47,721 nucleotides of DNA from Pelargonium nanum (lineage: Eukaryota; Streptophyta; Magnoliopsida; Geraniales; Geraniaceae), in assembly GCA_036897485.1 (NCBI GenBank), contig JAYMTF010000168.1, forward strand, positions 1-47,721. The letters run 5' to 3'. The notes under the pieces are model-generated. The model did not search any database and was not told the DNA's origin. It saw nothing but the letters and a program-made list of their open reading frames with translations. Position numbers and translations under genes: made by a program. Below are positions 34,541 through 46,765 of this stretch, in pieces. Every line of letters starts with the position of its first letter. The first letter of the stretch is position 1.

Positions 34541-37500
34541 ATGGCTTGCAGTTGCAGTGCCTCCACTCAACCTCTCTTCAATTTCAGAGCCTCTCCATTT
34601 CACAGTCTCAACAAGCACCGACCTCTCTTACAAATTTCAGTCTCCCACACGAACCCACTACCAATTTCAGTCTCCAACGCTCATTTCAAATCCATATTCG
34701 CGAAACCACTCTCGCTCTCTCCTCCCAGACGCAGATCCAATGTGAGGACCAAAAACACTATGTTTCTCTGCTTCTTGATCGTTGGGTTTAGTCAATTTGT
34801 TTTGTGTTTGTCTTCCCATTTTTGTGGTTAGGTCGGAGCTCAAAAAGCAGTTTCTTCGGGGGAGGATTCTGATTCGCTTGTTTCCGAAGCCAAGTATCAA
34901 GAGGAATTTTCTTGGTCTTCAGTGATTTTGCCGTATGTGATTATCTGTTTCTTCACTAAATTTTTTATTTTTTGCTTAGTTTTCTGTTAATGGGTAATGG
35001 TCTGTTCTTGAATTTTCTTAGTCTTCAGTGATTTTGCCGTATGTGATTACCTGTTTCTTCACTAAATTTTTGTTTTTTCTTGTGTTTTCTGTTAATGGGT
35101 AGTGGTCTGTTCTTGAATTTTCTTGCCTGTGAGTGTGGGTAAAATTATCAAGTGTTCGGGACGGTTCTTGCAAATGAGTAATTGCGTATCCAAGATTTAA
35201 TCTTAATTAGCATCTTGGAAGTGCGTATCTTTCAAATTGAAAAAAGAAACATAGATTACGAGTCACCATATACTGCAATGGTGTGTTCGGTTCTCTTTGT
35301 TGTGATAGATTGTGTGATAAATAGTTAGCGAGAAATTGCATCACTTTGACCAATATCCAATTTGATTAGGTTCTTGTTCCCGGCCTTGGGAGGTTTGTTA
35401 TTTGGTTATGACATTGGTGCTACCTCGGGTGCTACCCTTTCTTTGCAGGTAATTTATATAGCTGGTTACATCTTCATTGTCGTCAGCGCTTTATTTTTTT
35501 TTCTTTTATGTTTTATTTTCAATGTTCGAGACCTCATGAAATTCCGTGTTTTTATGATGATTTGACAGTCTGCTGAGCTTAGTGGCACAACTTGGTTCAA
35601 CCTTTCCTCTGTTCAGCTTGGTCTTGTGGTATGTTTCATAGGGCATGCATAGAATAGTTCTGCACAATATAAACTTGTGATTTATGTAAGCTCAAAATCA
35701 CCGGTAACACATTTATTTTTCTTTTCCAAATTGCCAACATGCAGGTTAGTGGCTCCCTCTATGGGGCTCTTATGGGATCCCTCCTGGTATACCCAATTGC
35801 AGACTTTCTCGGTACATTTGTTGCTACATATTTCATGCCTTGAACTTTGAAGCGTTGTTAATGGATATTTCTGACCCAACCCATTGGATTGACTAAAGGG
35901 AGAAGACGGGAGCTCATTATAGCTTCTCTACTATATCTTCTTGGAGGGGTGGTCACTGCTTTTGCTCCGGACCTTGGTGTCCTCTTAGTAGGACGGCTAC
36001 TCTATGGCCTTGGCATTGGTTTGGTGAGCTTCTCTGGACCTTCCAAATCCTATTATACTTTGTAATACATTGTAGTGTACTTAAAATCATATTCTTATAA
36101 ACAGATTTCAAATGATCTGGTTTGACAGGCCATGCACGGTGCTCCTCTCTATATTGCGGAGACATGTCCATCTCAGATTCGTGGGACTCTTATATCATTA
36201 AAGGAGCTATTCATAGTTTTGGGCATTCTGGTATTTTCGTTTGCTTCTTATATGAATTCCAGTTAATCTTGATGAGTGGGTAAATGAGTAGTTGGAACTA
36301 TCTGCAGTTAGGGTATTTTGTGGGAAGCTTCCAGATTAATGCAATTGGAGGGTGGCGTTACATGTATGGAATCAGTGGTCCGGTTGCTTTATTGATGGGG
36401 CTAGGTATGGTGAGCCTCCCGTCTTCTCCACGTTGGTTAGTTCTCAGGGCAGTTCAAGGGAAAGGGTCCTTACAAGATCTCAAAGAGAAGGCCTTGCTTG
36501 CTATGAGCAAACTAAGGGGTCGGCCTCCTGGTGATAAGGTGTCGGAGAAGCAAATAGAAGACACCCTTGTCTCGTTGAAATCTGCATATGCAGAAGAGGA
36601 ATCTGAAGGAAGTTTCTTAGAGGTGTTTCAGGGGCCGAGTTTGAAAGCTTTCATCATTGGAGGAGGCTTGGTCCTTTTTCAGCAGGTATTTCTTCCTGTC
36701 TCCCGTCCTGACTAACCCCCATGCATGCGCTGACACGCATTATGATACTTACAAGTTACAACCTGATTGCGACAGATAACTGGGCAACCAAGTGTTCTAT
36801 ACTATGCAGGTCCTATTCTTCAGGTACTTAGTGGTTAAAGCCTAGCTAGATTGGAAGATTTTCCTTCATGTTGATCACCTTTCTAATATCTTCCAATATT
36901 GTTACTCAAGAGTGCAGGATTTTCTGCGGCTGCTGATGCTACCCGAGTTTCAGTTGTAATTGGTGTGTTCAAGGTACATGTTAAGTCCTTAACTCTAAGG
37001 GTACTCTTCCTACCTTGTGCTGCTTATCTGACACGTGTTTTGAGTTGTTATTGCAGTTACTCATGACATGGATCGCCGTCCTAAAAGTGGATGATATTGG
37101 GAGAAGACCATTGCTTATTGGAGGTGTCAGTGGGATAGTATGTATCCTATCACTTAGTATTTTCCTCCCTTCAAATTATGCACCTTCACGTCAATAAAAT
37201 GACAATTTTTTTTTTTTTGCTAATTATTACAGGCTCTTTCCTTAGTTCTGCTTTCTGCATATTACAAATTTCTTGGAGGGTTCCCTCTTGTTGCTGTAGG
37301 GGCTCTACTACTCTACGTTGGTTGCTACCAGGTGGCTGTTTTGGATTTTGGTTGTTTCTATTTATTGTGATGGACGGGACAGGCCATAGCTTCGTAAATA
37401 CGACCAAAACCTATAGAAAATTGTATTTTAAAACAATTTGTATTCTCTTGTGATGTGTGTTCCTTGCCCCTTACAGATATCGTTTGGGCCTATCAGTTGG

Positions 37501-37838
37501 CTCATGGTGTCGGAAATATTCCCAATTCGCACAAGAGGACGAGGGATTAGTCTTGCGGTTCTTACTAACTTTGGTTCAAATGCCATTGTAACCTTTGCAT
37601 TCTCGCCACTGAAGGTATGGAAGTAGACTTTATCAATCTCTATTTTCTTCGTTCCTTGGTTGTCAAGCGCTATGGATATAAACAACCTCTGCTAATTGTG
37701 CAGGAACTGCTAGGAGCGGAAAACCTTTTCCTTCTATTCGGGGGCATTGCGTTGTTATCACTTGTCTTTGTGGTACTTTCAGTCCCCGAGACTAAAGGCT
37801 TGAGCTTGGAAGAGATTGAATCTAAAATATTGAAGTGA
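34541..37838 (+). CDS. Plastidic sugar transporter (pSuT / D-xylose-proton symporter-like 3 type)
   Basis: Fourteen exons: 34541-34741, 34832-34932, 35370-35448, 35569-35628, 35745-35811, 35899-36023, 36129-36230, 36308-36685, 36776-36823, 36911-36973, 37057-37137, 37233-37331, 37477-37614 and 37704-37838. They join in frame to 558 aa. A Ser-rich N-terminus (about 1-70) looks like a chloroplast transit peptide. An MFS sugar-porter core follows with FLFPALGGLLFGYDIGATSG (helix 1), GRRRELI and GRLLYGLGIG, the hallmark YIAETCPSQIRGTL, SPRWLV, FQQITGQPSVLYYAGPI (QQxxGxNxxxYY-like), DDIGRRPLL and PETKGLSLEEIE. Members of the Arabidopsis At5g59250 type sit in the inner envelope; pSuT is reported to export sucrose. 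Substrate here is inferred. Exon 2 and its donor are partly duplicated (separate entry). Confidence 0.93.
34904..35124 (+). repeat. 106-bp tandem duplication spanning the exon 2 splice donor of the sugar transporter
   Basis: Unit 1 (34904-35009) contains the last 29 nt of exon 2, its donor GCC|GTATGTG and the start of intron 2. Unit 2 (35010-35114) repeats this with a few substitutions, including the same donor sequence at 35039. A partial third copy follows (35115-35124). The first donor keeps the reading frame with exon 3. Confidence 0.9.
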
Positions 37839-39203
37839 ATGCATGCAAATGTCTATCAGCATACGCTTTTGCGAGTGGCGTATCATCGGTGAGTCAGTTA
37901 ACTTGTATCTCCGTATGGCATTTGAAGTTCATGTACTCACACTTGGATCTGTAAATAACAATCAATGGCTTCTAAGCCAGAACCATGATCGTCTGTTGTA
38001 TTGTTATCATAATTTCAAGTTGAGACATCAGATTGTAATGGCTCTTCTCTGTTTTGTCTGATTGTTTCTGTCTATGAATAATCTCTCTCTATCTTTGTTT
38101 TGTGACACAAACAATACAAGAGAATGACCAAAATTTAGACGGCTAGAGCTGACGCTTTAGTTTCCGGATATTTGTGTGAAAGTAGTCGAATGTGACTCTT
38201 GCTGGCACCTTATAGTACTCATTGGCATAGTTTGTTTTCTTTCTGGTGTCATATTTTTTGGGGGGTTTAGTACTTTTTTCGTGAATGTATACGATCGAAT
38301 CCCTTCAATAAGACTAGTAATCTTTAAACTTTTTGAGGATTTTCTTTCAGCAGGAATGGATTTTTCTTTTTAAGAGAAAATCATAAGCGTTTCAAAATAG
38401 AATCAATCGTCGTTTACTTAGATTGTGCACCTCTGCCAACGCTCCGCGGGCTAAGTAATCTGCGCACCACTTAAAACATTATTGAGTCTCGTGTTCAAGA
38501 AAGTTGATATTAGGTTGGAGTTGAATGGGGTAGTTTCATTGTCTATGTGACTTTTTTTGCATGTTAGTTAACACGCTTATGATACATTTGTATTTTTTAA
38601 TCATTATATGCCAGTGTACGTTGTGACAACTGAAAAATGTGTGAAACGCGTCATATTAACCCGGTTTTATATCATATAGTGTTAATCATATGAAGTCATG
38701 TCAAGTCAACTTGTCCCGTGATATGTTGAAGATGATCTAACTTTTGACATGAAATGACGTAGAACACCTGGACAGGACATTCATGTTTACAACAATACTC
38801 AAGTCATGGGCCTTTTATTGCACGGGCCGGCCAAATGTTACTCTCCTCCTCAGCCTCAGATCTTAAGTAAAAGGCCTTTTATTGTATCATGGGCCCAATT
38901 GGTTTTCTATCCCAGGCCCATGACACGCCTCAAAACAGTTGAACGGAAATGACTGAAATGGTGGTGGCTGACCAAGAAAAGAAAGAGACCAAAACAAACC
39001 TATCCTCAACAAATTGACCCCAAATCTCTCGCTCTCTGGAGGATTGAGGGACTAACAGTGTAGTGTAGTGTAATTGTAGGCACAGAGAGGCTAGTCCTCT
39101 TCTTCTTCTTCTTCTTTGTTCAAGCTTCTTAACCCTCAATCCTCATTTTTCCTTTGCTACAATCTCCACCAATTCGCATTTTCTCTCAGATTCATCACAA
39201 AAA
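37839..39203. other. 3' UTR of sugar transporter, intergenic, and TOC75 promoter
   Basis: From about 38560 to 38790 there is sequence similar in wording to the hAT-like repeats but with no clear ends. Immediately upstream of TOC75 are TGGGCC-type site II motifs (38806-38812, 38890-38896, 38914-38921), common in promoters of housekeeping and organelle-protein genes. A CTT repeat at about 39097-39115 lies in the probable 5' UTR. A 12-bp direct repeat GGCCTTTTATTG occurs near 38809 and 38873. Confidence 0.55.
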
Positions 39204-42200
39204 ATGCATCCTCTAGCCCTCTCCAATCGCACCCCAACCCCAATTGGGCTTTCCCAGCCCCTCCCCTCCAGCCGCCGCTCCTCCGCCGCCAGATCATCAC
39301 CCATTGTCTCCTCCTCCGCCGCCGCCGCCGCAAGATGCAGCACCTTCACTCCTTCATCTTCGTCTTCCGCGCAAAACCCTAAACCCAAGGTGATTTCCCT
39401 CAAAACCCTCTCCAAAACCCTAGCCTTCTCGTCCGCCTCCGCGGCCGCTGCTGCTATTCTTTTCAATATTTCCCCGCTTTCCTCGCTCTTTGACGCGGCG
39501 GCCGCGGAAATTTCGGCGGAAGTGGTGGTGGCGGCGGCGGCGGAAATGGAGGAGGCGGAGGAGGATTCTGGAGGCGGCTCTTCTCCCCGAAGCTCGCGGT
39601 TGCGGATGAGGCACAGACGGAAGAAGATTGGGATCCTCATGGTCTGCCCGCCAACGCTGTGATTCAACTCAACAAGCTCAACGCCTTCAAGAGATACAAA
39701 GTTTCTCAGATTGTCTTCTACGATCGGAAGAAAAAAACTACCGTCGGAAACGACGATTCCTTCTTCGAGATGGTGTCTCTGAAGTCCGGCAGCACCTACA
39801 CCAAGGCTCAGCTCCAGAGCGAACTCGAAACCCTTGAGACTTGCGGAATGTTCGAGAAAGTTGATCTGGAAGGGAAAACCAATCCCGATGGGACCATTAC
39901 TATCAGAATTCTGTACGATGAGAGTACATGGCAAGCTGCCGGTGCATTCAGGTGTATCAATGTGGGTATGATGAAGCAGTCTAAGCAAACGTCGATGGAT
40001 CCGGACATGACGGAGAAGGAGAAGTTTGAATTGTACAAGGCCCAGGAGAAGGAATACAAGAGGAGAATGCAGAGGGCAAGGCCTTGTTTGCTACCGGAGT
40101 ATGAAACCAAAAACATTATTGACATGTTGAAGACGGAGGGAAAAGTCAGCGCCAGGACATTGCAGACTATCCGGGATAAAGTCCAAGAGTGGTACACCAC
40201 AGAAGGGTACGCTTGCGCCCAGGTTGTTAATTTTGGGAATTTGAATACCGAGGAGGTGGTCTGTGAGGTGGTGGAAGGGGACATTACTCAGGTGGATATA
40301 CAGTTTCAAGACAAGCTTGGCAATGTGGTAGAGGGAAACACTCGCCCTGAAGTTGTCAGGAGAGAAATGCCATATATGGTATGGTCACAAACTTACAATT
40401 AGGTTTCATTTTCTTGAGATATATGTTGCATATTTATATCAATTTACATTTATGTGCATTCAGTCATATTTTGGTTGCCAAGAATATGTTTATTTCCAAT
40501 GACTATTTAGTTTTTTGTTTATTTATTTGGGTAATTCTTCGCTTGAATTACAGATGACAAGAGGCAAACCTTTTAACATAAAAGCAGGGAGGGAAGCTCT
40601 GAGGAACATAAATTCCTTAGGTTTGTTTTCAAACATTGAAGTCAATCCTCGTCCTGATGAGGAGAATGAAGGAGGGATCATTGTAGAGTTCAAGCTTAAA
40701 GAACTAGACCAAAAGTCAGCTGAAATCAGCACAGAGTGGAGTATTGTTCCTGGTCGTGGAGGACGTCCTACTCTGGTATAGATGTCACCCTCTTTTCTTC
40801 CTTCATTTGTGGAAATATTATACGGCTTCTAGAGTTAAAAATCTGATTCAGTGGTGTACCATTGTATTTGATCTGTATAGGCTGGAATCACACCTGGTGG
40901 AACTGTTTCGTTTGAACATCGAAATATCAATGGGCTGAATAGATCGATTCTTGGCTCAGTGACTACTAGCAACTTTTTTGATTCACCAGTAAGTTGAATT
41001 ATAGCAATATGCTACTTCCAATGATATAGTACTCTCTGCTCTAATATCTCTCTTGAAAATGCTCATGATAATATCTTTCCTTAGGATGATCTTGCTTTTA
41101 AGCTGGATTATGTGCACCCATACTTGGATGGTGTAACAAATCGTCGAAACCGTACTTTCCGTGCAAGCTGTTTCAATAGCCGGAAACTGAGTCCAGTTTT
41201 TACTGGAGGGCCAGGAGTGGATGAAGTCCCTCCTATATGGGTTGATCGTACTGGTGTCAAAGCCAATATCACAGAGGTAAATTGCATTAATTCCTCTATA
41301 GCTTGCTTTATAATTGAAGTACAACTTTGTATGCATTATATTATATAATTTCTCTTCCTCGTGTTGTTTGAATTGTCTGGCAGAATTTGACTCGTCAGAG
41401 CAAATGTACTTATGGACTTGTGATGGAAGAGATAACAACACGTGATGAGAGCAGCCATGTTGCTCCAAATGGTCAAAGGGTGCTGCCAAATGGAGGAATT
41501 AGTGCAGATGGGCCACCAACAACCCTCAGCGGTACTGGTATTGATCGAATGACATTCGCACAAGTAAATATCACACGAGATAACACTGAGTTCAAAAATG
41601 GAGCCATAGTTGGTCAGAGGGATGTGTTTCAGGTAAGCCAGTCTACTTCATGAGTCATGGAAGTGTATTAATTTCAATGACATGACTGATGACATAGATG
41701 ACATATATATTATACATGATTCATAACTGAGTGAATACTTGGGGAAACAGACTCGATACTTTCTATTGCTGTGACAAAAAGTATTAGTTATCCTACATCC
41801 CCTTTTCTCATTGCCCTATTTTTCTGATCATTTTTTTATGTATTCCATTTCCCCCTATTTTCAGAGTTGTAAGGATGAATACTTTCTTTCTCATGTTTAA
41901 ATGCTATTTTATTGCTTCGTTTCTCATGCTATTTTATTTTCAGATTGAGGGTAGGGGTTGTTCATTAGGCAAGTATATACTTAAAAAGTAGTATACAAAT
42001 GATCTCACGAGTTTTTTTTTTCTCTTTCTATTACAAGTAATAGACAAATAAAAAGGTTCAGTTTTTGTTTTTATTTTCTTTTATGTTGGCTGTATGATGA
42101 TGAAATCAAGATATTACTGTATAGTAAAACATACAACTTGAAAGCTCCTATGCAGTTGAAGATTTCTTTTCCAGTACTTGCTGTAATAACTAGAGTTTTT

Positions 42201-43026
42201 GTCTTTCTTAAAATAAATAAAAAATAAACAAAATTCTCTCCTTTTTTGTGGCCTGGATTTTTTTTTTCAACGTGTCACTATGTAGTTGTATATGCATTAT
42301 AGTCAATGTGATATTCTTGTGTACAAATTGTAGCTTGATCAAGGACTGGGGGTCGGCACCAAGCATCCATTCTTCAACCGCCACCAGCTCACAGTGACAC
42401 GATTCCTTCAGTTGGCTTCAGAAGTGGGAAATGCTCCACCACCTGTTCTAGTTCTTCATGGCCATTATGGTGGCTGTGTGGGAGACCTTCCTAGTTATGA
42501 CGCTTTCACCCTGGGTGGGCCCTATTCTGTCAGGGGTTACAACATGGGCGAGTTAGGTGCAGCCAGAAATATTCTTGAGGTACTATTTCAGGAGATCCTT
42601 ACTTCTAGTTATTTTGGCTGTAGGATCTATTGGGCTTAACTGTTGCCTTAGATATCTCAATCTCTTCCAGTGTGGGTGAAATTTTAATGTGGTGTTGTCT
42701 TTTTGTTTTAGCTTTAGCCTAAGCCAAATAAAGTCTTGACTGATTCTTTATTCTCTAACTATTTACTCCTAAAATGTTATCTGCAGCTTGCGGCAGAAAT
42801 ACGGGTACCTGTGCGAAACACACATGCATATGCTTTTGTAGAACATGGCACCGATCTTGGATCTTCAAAGGACGTCAAGGGGAACCCAACTGAGGTCTAT
42901 AGGCGAATGGGTCAAGGTTCATCATATGGTGTTGGCGTCAAGCTAGGTCTAGTTCGAGCAGAGTATGCTGTTGATCATAATTCTGGGACTGGTTCAGTGT
43001 TCCTTCGGTTTGGAGAGAGATTTTGA
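39204..43026 (+). CDS. TOC75: TOC75, chloroplast outer-envelope protein import channel (frame break in exon 1)
   Basis: Exons: 39204-40378 (with a frame break), 40554-40775, 40881-40988, 41085-41276, 41384-41632, 42334-42579 and 42787-43026, about 809 aa in all. The bipartite transit peptide starts at ATG 39204 and includes the conserved LFNISPLSSLF. A poly-Gly stretch, needed in TOC75 for envelope targeting, follows, then FWRRLFSPKLAVADEAQ...WDPHGLPANAVIQLNKL, POTRA domains and the Omp85 beta-barrel with VRGYNMGELGAARN and the terminal FRFGERF. The transit-peptide frame and the mature frame differ: the mature frame has TGA at 39491-39493, so a single-base shift lies near the start of the Gly tract. 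The rest matches TOC75-III closely. TOC75 is the beta-barrel channel of the TOC translocon. Confidence 0.93.
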
Positions 43027-43336
43027 TTGCCTGAGAAGATCAGTACTCATTTTTAGTTAGTGTGCTTGCCCGAGAAGCTATTCCTTCTCTACTCTGCGGT
43101 TTTTACAGTTGCTTAGAACTAGATGAGTTTTATTAGTGGAGACCAATTTTCTGTATTAAAGTTTCATGTTATATTGTTGTTTCCATCACAACCATCAGGA
43201 TCTGACCATTTATAGAATTTTTGCATAAAAAGTTGAAATGTTTCTTTGCTTTTCGACGGTGTACCCGCTTCTCTCTTGAAATTACAGAGTTTGAGTTTTA
43301 TAAGTGAAATATTTCTTTGCTTTTCATTCTTCACAG
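43027..43336. other. TOC75 3' UTR
   Basis: T-rich sequence after the TOC75 stop. The phrase AATATTTCTTTGCTTTTC near 43307 echoes AATGTTTCTTTGCTTTTC near 43236, a short local duplication. No gene seen. Confidence 0.5.
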
Positions 43337-43520
43337 GAAGCATATGCTGAGCTCCGAGCTTTGCACTCGAGCAGAGTGCTCCACGCTCAACTGGTAATCA
43401 GCGGATTGAGCTATTTGAATGTTGTTGCCGCCAAGCTCATAGGCTTCTATGCAGAGTGGGAAAACTCATATGCCAAGGTGTTCGATGAAATGCATGTGAG
43501 TAATATCTGTTGCTGGAGTC
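43337..43520 (+). pseudogene. Pentatricopeptide-repeat (PPR) gene fragment
   Basis: One frame reads AYAELRALHSSRVLHAQLV followed by ISGLSYLNVVAAKLIGFYAE and KVFDEMHVSNI. This is the typical N-terminal start of a plant P/PLS-class PPR protein (LHAQLV...AAKLI.FYAECG...KVFDEMP). It stops after about 60 residues exactly where a hAT-like repeat begins. No start codon suits it and no PPR sequence continues on the far side of the repeat, so it is a relic. Confidence 0.7.
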
Positions 43521-43886
43521 CTAATGAGTTGTGCTAACACGAATACGTTATTAGGATTAATTTACAATTATATCCTTAAGTATGCATGTTTTTGAAGCTC
43601 AACACAAACATGACAGCCCCTAGGGGGTGGCGCAATGGTCAAAACACATCTCTACGTAGGAGGTCGTGGATTCAAATTCCATTGCGTCGGGTGGGGTGGG
43701 GTTTGGGTTAAGAGGGGAGAGCTACCCCTGTTGTGTAGCTCATTTAATTTTTTTTGAAAAATAAAAACACAAACATGACATGATTACTAAATGTGTTGGA
43801 TATTCCGACATGATAATGAAATGCGAGAGCCCAAACACGCAATTTTTGCGTCGTGTGTCGCGTTACAACACGAATAGTCAACTCTA
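43521..43886. mobile_element. hAT-like non-autonomous repeat interrupted by a SINE
   Basis: The right end GTCAACTCTA (43877-43886) is the inverse of the family terminus TAGAGTTGAC. The left end near 43521 (TAATGAGTTGTG) is a decayed version. Interior GGATTAATTTACAATTATATCC matches the repeat at 21328. The SINE at 43616-43765 sits inside it. Confidence 0.55.
43616..43765 (+). mobile_element. tRNA-derived SINE with perfect 15-bp target-site duplications
   Basis: AACACAAACATGACA occurs on both sides, at 43601-43615 and 43766-43780. The 150-bp body begins GCCCCTAGGGGGTGG and has a pol III A-box-like TGGCGCAATGGT (43628-43639) and a B-box region GGATTCAAATTCC (43668-43680). It ends in a T-run followed by GAAAAATAAA. 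Perfect duplications indicate a recent insertion. Confidence 0.88.
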
Positions 43887-46765
43887 ATTTTTGCTATTTG
43901 CGTGCGGGTTCCATGGACCATGCCCACATCACCCAAGCCCTAATGACCTAATTGATGAGGTAGGTAGAGGAATAAATTAAAGGTACAAGCCAATATGGAT
44001 GGGTGGTATAGTGATGGACTGGACCACCTCTTTTCTTTTCCCATATCACTTGCTTAACTACTAAGTCTTTGTCTTTTGTGTGGAAGCCCTAGGCGAGGAT
44101 CGGCACTTAAAATGCGCTGTGCTCAGCGTATTTTCATGGTCCATTGCCAAAGCCTTATCTTATTAGAATAAATAAGCACAATTGCAATGGCTGGCTTCAC
44201 ATCATAGGTCATCACTAACATTTTATATGAAACAAATAAAAAACTGTAAATTGTACCACACTATTAGAATTAGGATAAGGTAGTTTATTAAATGCAAGAT
44301 TCTTCTTGGATTTTATCATAAAGTTGCTATCTATACTTAAAAAGCTATGTAAGCAAAAACTATACTAGAAACAGGTGATTTTCTTATCATAGATCATCAT
44401 ACCGTGTACGCAAAAACACACACAACTGTTAAAATCAGGCACTTGGAATGATCGTCGTCGCAATAAATGGCATATCCAAGAATAACCGTTGAGCAAAATT
44501 ACCTCAATTCTGGTTCAAACTGTGGAAGATCTACAACGACCTCAACACATTTTCCCACTTGAACAGGCCTTCACCAACCCTGCAGCAATGGATTTATGCA
44601 GATTCATTGTCCCTCGCAACTTTTATCAATCAACTTATGCATTCAGGTAGCAAGAACTTCAATTTCACCAAAATTCAGCCTACAAGACCCATTCTTGTAG
44701 AGGCAGAATGCATCGTACTACCTGCACAAGTGAATTCAACTATTTACTCGATACAAAACGATTTGCATATATCTAAAGGAGCAATCAAACAATGAAAGCT
44801 CTTATACTGTATATCAAATTATCTACCTTCATCAACATAGAACTACAGCATGTATTCTCCCTCACTTAGCTTTCTGAAAGCAGTTAAATACAGCAGACCG
44901 CGTGAGAGGAGTTATTTACTAACCCCTACATATATTGGAGCTAATTTGAGAAAATTAACCAAAACTAGACAATGTATTTTTGTAACAAAGAACTGGAAAA
45001 CTGCGAACCAATTACAGAGTAGTAAACACTGAAGCAGTCAACAGAAATAAATGTACATACTTTATATAATTAACTGATTCTCAACTTGACGGAAAAAGGA
45101 AAAGTAATCTTTAAAGCGACCAAATTGGAGAAAAGGTGATAGAAGGCATATTCAGTACCCATCATGGCAGGTCTACAGATGGATTCTGCTTAGTACTTTT
45201 GTTTCTGAAAAAGAAGGTTTAACATATTAATACCAATGAATGAGATATTAATATTTATCAATTAAAGAAAAGGTTAAGAATGTACTTACTGTCATCTAGG
45301 TAGACCAGAAGTACAGAGCCAAGAAACTCCTGATGTTATCAGGTAATTATAACATAATTTAACTTTACCATATTGTACAAAATTCCCATGTATGAAACAA
45401 ACTTATGTGTCTTCATGGTTTTCTGCAAACCTCTCCCATGTTTCTCAAATTCACAATTATGAACGAGCTACTTCCAAGAAACAAGTTGTAGCCAAGTAGC
45501 TCAAACGTCAGAATCTATATTAAAGGAATACAAATAGATAGTTTGGAATTCTTATGCAGCATATGGGAGCTCAAAAAACACAGTAATACAATTTCTAACA
45601 GCAGGCATAGGTAATCTTAGAACCTACTACAGGGCCTTGCTAGAGAACCTATCAGTCACTTCTGTCATTTTAATGAAGAGTGTATAAAGCCAAATTATCA
45701 TTAAAAAGGAACATTCAGAAATGTCCACAAGAATCGGGCTTGGTAGAAACAATGCATAACTCAACAAGGAAAGAACAAACTAACAGATAATCTATCATGA
45801 TTCTTTTTGATAAATAGTATATTAATGTAGCATAACAACCACAAAGTCAAAATCAGTAAATTTGCTGACACTGCTCAAAGGACTATGAAACTGTCATCAG
45901 AGCATCACACAGATGGACTAAAAACGAAACTTCATAAAATGAACAAAGCGCGAACAAATTCAGTTTACAAAAACCACTAGAAATTGACAAAAACATAATC
46001 AAATAAACAGTGTAAGGTACGTACTAACTTATGCATATGAAGCTAGTGGATTAAGCATATAGGCATGTAAAGCGGTACCTTTGCACATGGACACAAGTTC
46101 CCATCAACCAACATTCATTGACATGGAGGCATTGGTAATAATAGAGATAAGATAGCCCATAAAGCAGGTTGTAGATTATAACAATCAAAATTTTGTTTTC
46201 CCCCAACACCATGCTTTGTTCTACAACAGGCATATGGAAATGGTTCTCCTTGGACTTCAGAGCTACCCATCCTTTGTTGGATCAAGTTGATTCGATCGAT
46301 AATTGTTCCATTAGCACTCATAACTAATTGGAAATCACGCACTCACAAATTTTAATGTTCATCTACTTTCTAAAACTTCAAGCTCTGTAAAAATTTATAC
46401 CATGTATAGAAAGAAAAAAGCCGAATTCTCAACTGAAACATATAGAGAAGGAAAGACAATTAAAACATTCCACCAAATAGCAAAGACATCTTGTTTTGTC
46501 CAAACCAACATTAACCAATCAAAAGAATGTGTACCAATATGATACTCAAAAGACTGAATAAATTGCTGAACTAAAATTTAAGACCTTGAAGTGGTATCTC
46601 ATGAATTCAGTTGCATTGAGTTGAACAGGACACAACAAGTACAATATTATTGGAAAAGTAACAGAGAGACGTAAAAAGGGCAAAAATACACAGATTTTTA
46701 ATCCAAAAAGGGCAAAAACTCACCAGTGACATCTCTCTGAGGTGTCAGTATAATTATGATCTAAT
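43887..46765. other. Long stretch without recognisable coding sequence, includes LUX 3' region
   Basis: Open frames here (44559-44795 +, 44850-45032 +, 46115-46342 -) match no family I know. Transcribed 3' UTR of LUX, possibly spliced, may cover the right part: a strong donor ACTG|GTGAGT lies at 46727-46718 (minus strand), and a plausible acceptor CAATTAG occurs near 46322-46328. A non-coding RNA cannot be excluded. Confidence 0.45.

Noticed and set aside
39116-39382. Arg-rich open frame overlapping the TOC75 transit peptide
   Set aside because: It ends before the mature part and matches nothing; the overlapping frame from 39204 has the conserved transit-peptide wording.
39143-39988. 281-aa minus-strand open frame opposite TOC75
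   Set aside because: It is an antisense shadow produced by the GC-rich exon 1 of TOC75, with Ala/Glu-rich composition mirroring the coding strand.
44559-45032. Two plus-strand open frames of 60-78 codons
   Set aside because: No resemblance to known proteins, no splice context and AT-rich composition like the surrounding DNA.
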